A stretch of DNA of 64,000 nucleotides. Source: Meira nashicola. Taxonomy: Eukaryota > Basidiomycota > Exobasidiomycetes > Exobasidiales > Brachybasidiaceae. This document shows positions 34,414 to 43,395 of this stretch, piece after piece (within the stretch, counting starts at the first letter, position 1; each line of letters starts with the position of its first letter). Below the pieces are notes generated by a model that worked only from the letters and a program-made list of their open reading frames with translations, ran no database searches and had not been told where the DNA came from. The position numbers and the translations under genes are program-made. Where the stretch lies: NCBI GenBank assembly GCA_001600355.1, contig BCJU01000001.1, positions 4,650,013-4,714,012 of the forward strand. Reading direction: 5' to 3'.

Positions 34414-37400
34414 ATGGCAAAGAAGAAAAAGTCTTCTTTGAAACCGGTAGTGAATCGTGGCTTTGCTACTACCTCCACGCCAAGCAAGAATACCACCACT
34501 ACAACACAGTCAAGTACATCTTCACAATCGAAAAGTGTAGGAGAGAGTGGCAATAATGACACAGCAACAGATACAACCAATCTAGAAGAAAATGATGATG
34601 CAGTAGGTTGGAGTGCTGTCGAAAATGAAGCAATTTCTATTGAGAACAACAAACAACCCGAATTTGACGCAGCAAAAGAAGAAGAACAAGCATTGCAAAA
34701 TGTTGTTGAACGTTTACGTGATAGGGTGGAAAAGGATGTTGCTCGATTTTGGAAAACTATTGAATTTGATCGTAGATTTTCAAAGCAATTACCAATCTTT
34801 GAAATGGATTCTCAATTAAGAGACGACATTCTAAACTCATTTGCTGCTAAAGGGAATGAAAAAGAAGATGTTGATGTAAAGGATGCAGTGCAAGACGATG
34901 ATGATATTTCTTCCTTACTCGCTCATGTCAGACCTTCTTCAGCTGCCGGTGAACTCCTACAAAAAGCTCTCGTTACGCATTCATTACTTTTGCGACTTGG
35001 CTTCACAGCAAAACAAGCAATTGCTGCTTTGAGCGAATGTCAAAGTGTCAGTGATATTGATGAATGTGTCGCTTGTCTTGTTGGTGCTCTATCATTAGAA
35101 GAACTGGAAGACGTTGAAAGAAGATGTGAAGGAAAGATGAGGCAAACATCTTCTCGAACAAAGGATAACGATAGCTCTGAGGACGAAAAAGACAATACCG
35201 ATACTCTCGCAATCGATGATACCAAGCCACCAACTCATCATGGATTCTCGTTCGAACGTACGCCTACATCCGGCAGCACATCTCGTGCTGCATACTCAGG
35301 AAGCAATACACCATTAGACACTCAAAGCGGCTCTCATACACCCATTGTGTCCTCAGCAGAAGCCAAAGAAGCAATCGAAGATGCAAAAGTGTTTTGTAAC
35401 GCAGCATTGAGAACATTGGACGATCAAGATCAGATCGATTCACTTGAGAAGCCCGAATTAGCATACGCACAAGCACGTTTGTTCATCATTCAAGCGGATA
35501 AAAAGTCTACTCAAGTCGAAAAGTTGTGTAAAGGAGAAACCAGTACTGATCTTAACGAAGTTCGTCGTAGATTGCAATCTGTAAAAGCCAAAGCACGAGT
35601 TGTGATAGACGATTGTCAAATTAGTCCAAATTGGCACAAAGTATCTGCGGATAACGAATTTCAAAGATTAAGGATGGACTGGGAAGAAGAAGAAGGAAAG
35701 ATTGAATCAGCAAAAAAGGCAAAAGCAAAAGCTAATGTTATCAATGTCATGGAACAAAGCAATGCTCTCGCTTCAAATGGTGGAAGTTCTCTTGACGTAA
35801 CAATCAATCAGCTCGATACGGAAGAGGGTGGTCTATTTGGTGACCTTCTCGATGAACAAGCTACCGAGGTGATTGATACCTCAACGCAAATCAAAGTCAC
35901 ACTTTTTGATCTCCCTCCACAAGCTATCAAAGTGCACGGCAGCAAAGCCCCAAGAAGCATACTCAGCGATGCACTAAGGAGAAGGAATCCTTCAGCCACT
36001 ATTCGTTACGAGCCTATCGCAACAGGTGGTCGCATGTTTCGCAGTCGTTTGACCATGAGATGGTTGAATGGACTTGCGGATGTTTATACAATGACAGGTA
36101 TGGCAACTTTGAGTCAAACATCTGCTGATGACATGATGGCCATTGCTGCTTTGATGTGCATAGATCCTAGGGCAGATAAGACGCTGTCAGCTGGATTTCG
36201 CGAATGGTGGGATGAGCTCTCTGAGTGTAAGAAGAGCGAAAAGGATGATTTGAGTCGAAAGCAATTCAAGAACATTCTCACAGTTTTAGGTCCCAGATTA
36301 GAGGCTGCCAATCGAGATGCTGAGGAAACAAAGAAAGCATTGCGTGCAAAACAGTCTATCCCTAAGCCGGCAGATTCTGTCGTAGAGGATGCCCTCGCCG
36401 ATGACGAAGAAAGACCTGAGCATAGGGATGAAGCTGGCAAAAGAATGTGGAACTCACATGAATCAAGCAAAAGCTTCCAAAATATGTTACCTGGCAGACA
36501 AAACCTACCAATTGCTGCTTACAAAGAACACTTTCTGGAAATATTGGATCAAAATCAGGTGATTGTACTCAGTGGTGAAACTGGATGTGGAAAATCCACG
36601 CAAATACCTTCCTTCATCCTGGAGCAAAGGTTACGGTCTGCACTACCATGCAAGATCCTAGTCACTGAACCTCGTCGAATTTCTGCAATCTCATTGGCCG
36701 AGCGTGTATCTGCAGAATTGGGTGAACATAAAGGTGCAGTCGGAAAGGATGATAGTTTGATTGGTTCGGCAGTTCGATTGGAAAATAATATTGGACGAAA
36801 TGCAAGATTGATTTATGCAACAACAGGTATCGTCTTACGCATGCTAGAAGCTGGTCAATTGGAAGATGTGAGCCATATCATTGTAGATGAAGTTCATGAA
36901 CGTTCGATCGAGTCAGATTTCCTTTTGATCATCCTTAAAAGTTTGATGAACGTGAGAAAAGATTTAAAAGTTGTTCTAATGTCAGCCACTTTGGATGCCG
37001 AAAGAATTAGTGCTTACTTTGGCGGATGTCCAACGGTCAACGTACCAGGCAGAACGTTCCCAGTAGAAGTACATTGGCTTGAAGATGCTGTTGAACTTTG
37101 CGATTATATCATCGAAGAAGGATCCACGTATGCACGACGTAGAAACCGAAGAAATGGAGCTCCAAATGACGTCAATAATGCTGGTAGACTTGCAGTGGCA
37201 GGAGAAGAGTACGATGATGATCTTGATGAGAATGAAGAACAACAATCTCAACCATCAAACATTTCTGCAAATGGAACATACAGACCCAAGACGGTGAGCA
37301 CGTTGGATAGAATGGACGAAAATATCGTAAATCACGACTTGATTATGTCACTGCTTGATCAAATGTGTTTCGGTCCTGCTCACCTTCAACAATACAGCGC

Positions 37401-38985
37401 TGCTACATTGGTGTTCCTTCCCGGTATCGCAGAGATTCGTAAATTGCACGATATGTTGCAAGCACACAAACGATTCGGAACGAGAGAATTCCAAATTTGG
37501 CCCTTACATTCCACAATCACCAGTGAGAATCAATCTCTTGTTTTTGACATCCCTCCAGAAGGCGTTCGAAAGATTGTTCTCAGCACAAATATTGCAGAAA
37601 CAGGTATCACCATTCCTGACATTACTTGTGTGATAGATACCGGTAAACATCGTGAGATGAGATTCGATGAAAAGAGGCAATTAAGCAAATTGGTGGAGTG
37701 CTTTGTGGCAAGAAGCAACGCAAAGCAACGCAGAGGTCGTGCTGGAAGAGTTCAAAATGGGATTTGTTGGCATTTATTCACTCGTTTTAGACATGATTCT
37801 TTCCTGGCCGAGCATCCTATTCCGGAAATCTTGCGATTATCCTTGCAAGATTTGTCATTAAAATTGAAAGTGATGAAGGTAAAAATTGGGAATAGCATTG
37901 AGGATGCGCTGAGCAAAGCTCTCGATGCACCTTCTGCTATTAATGTTCAAAGAAGTGTTGCTTCCTTGGTGGAGATCAAAGCTCTAACAACAAATGAAGA
38001 TATTACACCTTTGGGTAGACAATTGTCCCGATTACCATTGGATGTATATATGGCGAAATTCTTGTTGATCGCATGCAACCTGCGGGTGTTGGACTCTGCA
38101 TTAACGATTGCAGCTACGTTGAATGCCAAAAGTCCATTCAACGTACCCTTTGGTCGTGAATTAGAAGCAAGAGCAGCGAAGAAGTCATTTGATGCAGGCG
38201 ATAGCGATTTCGTCACAATGGTACGCGCATTCAATGCATGGAGAAGGTCAACAGAGAATGGCGTTGGAAGACAATTTTGTCAGAAATGTTTCTTGAACAT
38301 GACCAATCTGATTCAAATTGAAGAATTGCGTCAACAGTACATGACTTATCTGCTAGATGCTGGATATGTGCAAGTTACCAATCAAGAACGTTCAGAGATT
38401 GTCGGTGCACGATTCCGATTCCATTCTGCAAAGACCAAGTTTATGCGCGTTCCAGCACATTTGGATGAGAATAGTGCAAGTCTTTCGCAAGTAAATGCGG
38501 CTCTTGTTGCAGCCTTGTATCCCAAATTGCTTTCGATCGATTCGCGCAACGGTCAATTAAAAACATTGACGAATAATGCACCTGCTGCAATTCACCCTTC
38601 TTCTGTAAATTTCAAATTGCATTTAGGATCACTTCACAAGTCTATTCATCATTTGGTTTATTTCACTATAATGCAATCGCGCAGGCTATATGCATGGGAA
38701 ACGGGTGCAATTGATGATCGAGCGTTAATGATGCTTTGTGGTGAAGCAGATTTCAAATTTTCCGCAAAAAGCTTGTATATTGATCGTCAACGGATCCGAA
38801 CTACATTTTATGACTTGAAAACAGCATTAGCTTTGCGTATCTTACGCCAAAGGATGACAAAATTATTGCAAACAAGTTATCGAACGCCTGGTAAGGAATG
38901 GTCGCAAGAGGATCAAGAATTATTTGCATTCGCCTGCACATTTGTTGGAGTTGGTGCAAATGATAAAGATCGAGTGGTTATCTAA
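34414..38985 (+). CDS. DExH-box RNA helicase, DHX29/YLR419W-like
   Basis: This intronless gene encodes 1523 residues. Helicase motifs: Walker A GETGCGKSTQIP (about residue 722), DEVH (about 828), SATLD (about 860), STNIAETGITIPD (about 1057) and QRRGRAGR (about 1104). A helicase-associated domain and OB-fold follow, ending in YAWETGAIDDRALMMLCG-type sequence. The N-terminal 600 residues are charged and include a UBA-like segment and coiled-coil regions. Length and layout match DHX29, the 40S-associated helicase promoting scanning on structured 5' UTRs, and yeast YLR419W. DHX57 is the main alternative. Confidence 0.85.
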   Translation: MAKKKKSSLKPVVNRGFATTSTPSKNTTTTTQSSTSSQSKSVGESGNNDTATDTTNLEENDDAVGWSAVENEAISIENNKQPEFDAAKEEEQALQNVVERLRDRVEKDVARFWKTIEFDRRFSKQLPIFEMDSQLRDDILNSFAAKGNEKEDVDVKDAVQDDDDISSLLAHVRPSSAAGELLQKALVTHSLLLRLGFTAKQAIAALSECQSVSDIDECVACLVGALSLEELEDVERRCEGKMRQTSSRTKDNDSSEDEKDNTDTLAIDDTKPPTHHGFSFERTPTSGSTSRAAYSGSNTPLDTQSGSHTPIVSSAEAKEAIEDAKVFCNAALRTLDDQDQIDSLEKPELAYAQARLFIIQADKKSTQVEKLCKGETSTDLNEVRRRLQSVKAKARVVIDDCQISPNWHKVSADNEFQRLRMDWEEEEGKIESAKKAKAKANVINVMEQSNALASNGGSSLDVTINQLDTEEGGLFGDLLDEQATEVIDTSTQIKVTLFDLPPQAIKVHGSKAPRSILSDALRRRNPSATIRYEPIATGGRMFRSRLTMRWLNGLADVYTMTGMATLSQTSADDMMAIAALMCIDPRADKTLSAGFREWWDELSECKKSEKDDLSRKQFKNILTVLGPRLEAANRDAEETKKALRAKQSIPKPADSVVEDALADDEERPEHRDEAGKRMWNSHESSKSFQNMLPGRQNLPIAAYKEHFLEILDQNQVIVLSGETGCGKSTQIPSFILEQRLRSALPCKILVTEPRRISAISLAERVSAELGEHKGAVGKDDSLIGSAVRLENNIGRNARLIYATTGIVLRMLEAGQLEDVSHIIVDEVHERSIESDFLLIILKSLMNVRKDLKVVLMSATLDAERISAYFGGCPTVNVPGRTFPVEVHWLEDAVELCDYIIEEGSTYARRRNRRNGAPNDVNNAGRLAVAGEEYDDDLDENEEQQSQPSNISANGTYRPKTVSTLDRMDENIVNHDLIMSLLDQMCFGPAHLQQYSAATLVFLPGIAEIRKLHDMLQAHKRFGTREFQIWPLHSTITSENQSLVFDIPPEGVRKIVLSTNIAETGITIPDITCVIDTGKHREMRFDEKRQLSKLVECFVARSNAKQRRGRAGRVQNGICWHLFTRFRHDSFLAEHPIPEILRLSLQDLSLKLKVMKVKIGNSIEDALSKALDAPSAINVQRSVASLVEIKALTTNEDITPLGRQLSRLPLDVYMAKFLLIACNLRVLDSALTIAATLNAKSPFNVPFGRELEARAAKKSFDAGDSDFVTMVRAFNAWRRSTENGVGRQFCQKCFLNMTNLIQIEELRQQYMTYLLDAGYVQVTNQERSEIVGARFRFHSAKTKFMRVPAHLDENSASLSQVNAALVAALYPKLLSIDSRNGQLKTLTNNAPAAIHPSSVNFKLHLGSLHKSIHHLVYFTIMQSRRLYAWETGAIDDRALMMLCGEADFKFSAKSLYIDRQRIRTTFYDLKTALALRILRQRMTKLLQTSYRTPGKEWSQEDQELFAFACTFVGVGANDKDRVVI

Positions 38986-39186
38986 GAAGGACGAGCATAA
39001 AGTAGAATTAATAGAAATAGAATTATTATAGAATTACTATAGAAAATACATTAATTTCATTGAAAATGATCTTTGAAGTTGGTCCGAGCGGTCTTATTAT
39101 GGAATATGAAAAGCGCCGCGAGGACGTGACAACTCCGATCTCTTACCACAACCTTCCTCCTTTCCCATCTGCTTACCGAATTAAAC

Positions 39187-39981
39187 ATGACTGACGGTGC
39201 AGACTTTTGGGTATCAGAATCTGCTGAAAAGACGCTCGCAGAAGCGACAAATGATGTTCGTGAAATCGTAGAAATGACCGAAAGCATTGATAGTGTCACT
39301 CCTCAATACTTGATGGCATTTTACAAATCCCTTGAAGAGAACACGAATAAGGCGCGTACATTGCTAGAGCAGGTCAAGGTTACCAGGTATGTCGGAATGG
39401 ACGTTGATGGCGAAGGTTTGTGGGTGCCAGCTGAAGTGGAAAATACAATCGCTAAAGCTACTTTTCTTGTTGGACGAGTTTCTGCGTTGGCTATGCAACT
39501 TAGAAATATGCCTTTCAAAGAACTGAGCACACACCATAGAAAACTCATCAAGCAAGCAAAAGAAGCTCACAATTTGCTGGAAAGTATCGAGGTGAAAGCC
39601 TCTGAGACAGAAAAGGAAGAGGAGATCAAAAGTGAAACGCCAAACATGGACCCGGACGTAAATAATCGTTTTGACAGCGTGACTGCCACCTATCCCAAAA
39701 AGAAGGTAACCGGAGCAAGATTAGAAGAAGAACAGCCTTCAAGATCACGCAAAATGACACGTCGTAAAGCCCGTATGGGTAGTCCAAAAACTCCTATCGA
39801 GATTGAAACGGATGATGATGAATCTAATTCAGAAGGCGAGCAAAAGGAAGACGACGATTGGACTCTTCCGAGTCCAAACAAGAAGAAGAATAGAAAAGAA
39901 CGGTATGTCAATGGAAGAAAACGTGGTCATACAAGTAAGGGTGGGCTTAACAATGACCTTGAGTCTGACGAAGCTTTTTAA
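39187..39981 (+). CDS. Uncharacterised protein with internal ~60-residue duplication
   Basis: This 264-residue, single-exon protein is not recognised. Two adjacent repeats (about residues 6-65 and 75-135) share W-V-x4-E-x-T-[IL]-A-[EK]-A-T near the start and LLE-x-[VI]-[KE]-V at the end; both look all-alpha. The remainder is charged: basic patches (KMTRRKARMG, NKKKNRKERY), an acidic run (ETDDDESNSEGE) and two SPK/SPN sites, suggesting a nuclear protein. No signal peptide is visible, so it differs from the secreted family that follows it. It is 201 bases from the DHX29-like gene and 229 from the first family member. Confidence 0.6.
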   Translation: MTDGADFWVSESAEKTLAEATNDVREIVEMTESIDSVTPQYLMAFYKSLEENTNKARTLLEQVKVTRYVGMDVDGEGLWVPAEVENTIAKATFLVGRVSALAMQLRNMPFKELSTHHRKLIKQAKEAHNLLESIEVKASETEKEEEIKSETPNMDPDVNNRFDSVTATYPKKKVTGARLEEEQPSRSRKMTRRKARMGSPKTPIEIETDDDESNSEGEQKEDDDWTLPSPNKKKNRKERYVNGRKRGHTSKGGLNNDLESDEAF

Positions 39982-40210
39982 TGTCATCAAACGAGATTCA
40001 AAAATTCCGGGGTAGGACAAAAAACTTGTAATCGTATTGTAAAATAATGAATTGTACTTACAGAAGAGACAACAACAATGAATGCGAGAGTAAAACGCAG
40101 AGAAATCGGGGTTAAATGTGTATTGATGAGTCATCCTTGTCGTTTGAAGCTATTAAAACACCTTTTGACTGGGAAAACATTTCTTATCATGATGCTTTGG
40201 GCTTTGAATT

Positions 40211-40780
40211 ATGACAAATTTTTACTTTCTTGGTCTCTTTTTTGTTTGCATTCAAATCTTTACCAACAAAATTTCTGGTTTTATTAGCGAAGAAGATGAA
40301 AATTGGCTTTCATCAGTTCTCCTAGATAGTCCAAGAACAGAACAAGACCGTACAACAAGTCCTCAAGCTATTCAAACGGTGCCTTTAAACGTAGACAATC
40401 AACAGCCAATTCAAACGACAGCAAATACTCCAACAACAACAACAAAGAAGCATAAAAAGAAGAAATACAAAAGAGCAGAAGAGCAGCTTGAGAAAAAGCG
40501 AATACAATTACGTAAACAACGACAGAAAGTTAAAGAACAAGGAGCAGAAGCACTTGAAGCTTTTCGAGCAAAACAAAAAGAATATCAAAAAAAGCATCTA
40601 TTAAAACTTCAAAAGGATCCCGTTAAAGAATCTAAATATAAAGAACGTCATAGATTATCTGCTCGAAGAACTTATGAAAAGTTAAAACAAGATCCTGTAG
40701 CATTTACTGAATACTTGAGGAAAAAGAGTGAAAGTGCTCGTAATAGGGCAAAATCAATCAAGAAAAACAATTGGTCATAA
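40211..40780 (+). CDS. Candidate secreted effector family, member A (no EAR motif)
   Basis: The product is 189 residues with an N-terminal hydrophobic segment (MTNFYFLGLFFVCIQIF) that reads as a signal peptide. A Thr/Gln-rich region follows, then KKHKKKKYKR, a nuclear-localisation-like patch. The C-terminal half is a Lys/Arg-rich helix with ~25-residue units centred on DP (KDPVKESKYK at about 137, QDPVAFTEYL at about 162) and a weaker upstream unit (EALEAFRAK). It shares these units with the four genes downstream but lacks their DLELRL motif and their intron. Its 3' end is partly duplicated downstream. Function is unknown; effector status rests on the family context. Confidence 0.6.
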   Translation: MTNFYFLGLFFVCIQIFTNKISGFISEEDENWLSSVLLDSPRTEQDRTTSPQAIQTVPLNVDNQQPIQTTANTPTTTTKKHKKKKYKRAEEQLEKKRIQLRKQRQKVKEQGAEALEAFRAKQKEYQKKHLLKLQKDPVKESKYKERHRLSARRTYEKLKQDPVAFTEYLRKKSESARNRAKSIKKNNWS

Positions 40781-40929
40781 AAGGCATTATGAACACAATA
40801 TTACTCGAAAGACAGGATCCTGTGGCATTTGCTGAATATTTAAAGAAAAAAAAAGAACTTGCTCGTAATAGAGCAAAATTAAAAAAGCAAAACAACTCAT
40901 CAAAAAATGCAATATGAACACAGTGTTAC
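40688..40929 (+). repeat. Tandem duplication of the 3' end of member A
   Basis: Two direct copies with a period of about 124 bases: copy 1 at about 40688-40805 covers the last coding unit, stop and start of the 3' UTR, and copy 2 at about 40812-40929 repeats them. Shared landmarks are GATCCTGT at 40691 and 40815, GCTCGTAATAG, and ATGAACACA after the coding end. The copies are similar but not identical. Confidence 0.8.
40789..40917 (+). pseudogene. Fragment: orphan C-terminal unit of the effector-like family
   Basis: A 42-codon open frame in copy 2 of the tandem duplication encodes one family repeat (QDPVAFAEYLKKKKELARNR). It has no signal peptide and starts at an ATG derived from the duplicated 3' flank, so it looks like a non-functional remnant, or an alternative terminal exon of member A. 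No splice sites clearly linking it were seen. Confidence 0.5.
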
Positions 40930-41079
40930 CGCCCAAACAACCAATCTATGGCAGTGTTTGTGTTTTAATGTTCCGCAATATTTTATACACAAACATATAA
41001 AGTTGCAGGCTAAGTTGTGTATATCTTTCGCAAAAAGCTGAAATGCTGTATACACCCCCATCATCAAATACATCCATTA

Positions 41080-41736
41080 ATGCTTGCTTTTTACTTTTGG
41101 CAAATATTGATATTCTTAAACACCGTAAAGCTAAGCCGGACGACTGAATTGGATCTTGAGCTTCGATTAGGTCTTTCACGTAACAATGAAAGAGAAGATA
41201 CAAATAAAGAACCTAATCCAATCTCTGAGAAGCAAAATGAACGCAAGAGAAAGAGGAAGACTCATAGGAATCCAACTCCTCTGTTGCAAGCAGGAAAGCA
41301 AATTGAAAAAGATAAACCCCTACCATCTGCACAACAGCTGAAGGAAGATGAAGAAAAAGCAGAAAACTTGTTAGCCAGACGATTAAAACGACAGCATGAT
41401 AAAATTATGGTGAGTTTTAGAGTTTTACGAATCACTTTTGTTTTTATAAGTTTACTGACACTTCCTTTTTCGCAGGGTAAACAACTTACCGAATCACAAA
41501 AAGCGAGTCATCGGGAAAGTATGAAAAGATATCGCACTAAAGTTCGAGCTAATCCTGAACTTTATGCAGAAATGAAAAAAAGGGTAAAAGAAAATAAGAA
41601 TGAAAGATTACAATTTGCAAAACAAGATCCTACAGAAATAGCTTGGCTAAAAGAAGTTAAGAAAGGATATAATAGAAAACATCGAGAAAAACTAAGACAA
41701 GTAAAATTAAAAAGTAAGAATGGAAAACAAATATAA
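41080..41736 (+). CDS. Candidate secreted EAR-motif effector, member B
   Basis: Exons 41080-41409 and 41476-41736 encode 196 residues. The upstream open frame begins with GTG, so ATG 41080 is chosen. The signal peptide is MLAFYFWQILIFLNTVKL; ELDLELRLG follows (D at residue 25, bases 41152-41172). Next come a hydrophilic region with KRKRKTHR (NLS-like), a 66-base phase-0 intron (GTGAGT...CAG), and a basic C-terminal half with ~25-residue units: ANPELYAEMKKR and KQDPTEIAWLKE are 25 residues apart. The intron is in frame and stop-free; retention would insert 22 residues rich in hydrophobics. DLELRLG is a plant EAR co-repressor-binding motif. The effector role is inference. Confidence 0.68.
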   Translation: MLAFYFWQILIFLNTVKLSRTTELDLELRLGLSRNNEREDTNKEPNPISEKQNERKRKRKTHRNPTPLLQAGKQIEKDKPLPSAQQLKEDEEKAENLLARRLKRQHDKIMVSFRVLRITFVFISLLTLPFSQGKQLTESQKASHRESMKRYRTKVRANPELYAEMKKRVKENKNERLQFAKQDPTEIAWLKEVKKGYNRKHREKLRQVKLKSKNGKQI

Positions 41737-41878
41737 AAAGAAACAGCTTTAACGTACGCAAACCTGTGCTAATATGCAGAGTCATTATAACACAATTAAA
41801 AACTCGGAATTCTACATACTCCTTTTTTATCCCCTTCTTTCAACTCGATATCATCAGTGAATATTCTAATCAATTAAT

Positions 41879-42488
41879 ATGGTCTCCGTACATCTTTCAA
41901 ACGTCTTACTCCTCTTTACTATTCAATTAATAAAAACAGCAAAGATAGATCTTGAACTCAGGCTCGGTCCTACTCCATCCGAAGCTGGTGAAAGTAGAAT
42001 GGACACTCTTGATAAATCACAAGTGCATATTATAAAAGAAGCCGTTAGTAGAAGACACAACGGTGGTTTATATGTACACCTTTTACGTGCCAAGGATCCT
42101 CAACCGATCAAGCCTAGCTCATTAAAAAGACGACTTAAGAGACAAGCTAAAAAGGATTTAGTGAGTAATATAAGATACTTAAACTTTAGCCTATGGAATT
42201 CATGTTAATATCATCCTTCAGTCAAAACCACTCGAACAGACAGAAGAACAAAAGAAGCGACATAAAGAATCACAAAGCAGATATCGTCAAAAGATCAAAT
42301 CAGATCCAATTTTGTTAGAAGAATATAGGAAAAAGACAAACGTAAGTCAAAGTGAACGTAGGAAAAGATCAAAAAATGATCCTTTAAGATTTGCAAAATA
42401 TAAAGCAAATAAAACTGAACAAATGAGACGTAGTCGATTAAAACGTAAACAATTGGAATTACAACAGCAAGGACAAAATTATGAATGA
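41879..42488 (+). CDS. Candidate secreted EAR-motif effector, member C
   Basis: Exons 41879-42160 and 42222-42488 encode 182 residues; the 61-base phase-0 intron is GTGAGT...CAG and contains in-frame stops. The signal peptide is MVSVHLSNVLLLFTIQLIKT and the EAR motif IDLELRLG follows at once (D at residue 24, bases 41948-41968). A basic patch (LKRRLKRQAKK) lies just before the intron. Exon 2 is Lys/Arg-rich with units SDPILLEEYRKK and NDPLRFAKYKAN spaced 25 residues apart. It lies 142 bases after member B on the same strand. Without splicing the product would be truncated to 109 residues and lose all C-terminal units. Confidence 0.68.
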
Positions 42489-42642
42489 AAGCGTGCGCTT
42501 AAACTCCGGAATGCATTCAAATACACAATTCTCGGGGCAATTACTGCCTCAATGACATACATGATAAGTTCATACAAACGTTTAGAGCAAATAAACTACT
42601 TTACTTTTTTTCCTCGTCCTAATCATCATCGCATTATCTCCA

Positions 42643-43239
42643 ATGAAGTCGCCATTCGTTCAATTTAACTTTTTTTTGCTCTTCGTTGGAATTGTCATAG
42701 GAGGATCTGAAAGTGAAAGCGAAAGTCTTGACCTTGAATTACGACTTGCACCGCCTAAAATACATCATACAACATTCAATGACGTACGATCAAACAATCA
42801 AGATATACCGATCAATTATGCTGTGAATTCTGTTGAAAATCAAGATATCGATAAAACAGAGCAAAGTTCGAATAAGAAGAAGAGAAAGCGTAAATTTGAT
42901 ACAGAAGAAGAAGTAAGTTAAAATGAACTTGTATATTACCGAAGAACTCAAAATTCTAATGAAATCTTACATTTTAAGGAAGTAAAATATAAAAAAGAAA
43001 AACGTAAAGAAATAAGTAAACGTTTTATAATGAATTTATGGAAGAAACCTCTTGCTCACAAACGTTATCTTGAAAGAAGAAAAGCTCAAAATAAACGTAA
43101 TTATGAAAGATCAAAAGAAGATCCTCAACGATTAGCTCGAAGAAGAGATAGAGATAGAATAAATGCAAAAAAGTCTCGTGAAAGGAAGAAAAACAAAGAT
43201 ATGAAAGGTGGAAAAAGTTTACCTGAAGAGAATTTATAG
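42643..43239 (+). CDS. Candidate secreted EAR-motif effector, member D
   Basis: Exons 42643-42912 and 42979-43239 encode 176 residues; the 66-base phase-0 intron is GTAAGT...AAG. The signal peptide is about residues 1-20 (FNFFLLFVGIVIGG core). A Ser-Glu run then leads to SLDLELRLAPPK (D at residue 30, bases 42730-42750); the final Gly of the motif is Ala here. NKKKRKRKFD is an NLS-like patch just before the intron. Exon 2 is the most basic of the family: KKPLAHKRYLERR and EDPQRLARRRDR are 25 residues apart, followed by a bZIP-basic-like RINAKKSRERKKNK but with no leucine zipper. Confidence 0.68.
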
Positions 43240-43395
43240 GGTATACTTGACACAGCAAAAAGGCAATTTAATAATGTGTTTGTTGCGTTTCTTTTGTACG
43301 GGGCAAAAGTGATAATATACTTATGAAACGCAATGGTTCACGAGTTTATTATACAATTCTATGATCCTTCTTTCTTCATTGATATCTGTAAAGAG

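Noticed and set aside
40078..40287. Small open frame upstream of member A
   Set aside because: It overlaps the member A start in another frame and has no signal peptide, EAR motif or family unit.
41017..41079. Upstream extension of member B (21 residues)
   Set aside because: It starts at GTG and would bury the signal peptide; ATG 41080 places the hydrophobic segment at the N-terminus.
43150..43239. Member D as a bZIP transcription factor
   Set aside because: A basic RINAKKSRERKK segment is present but no leucine heptads follow, and the protein has a signal peptide.
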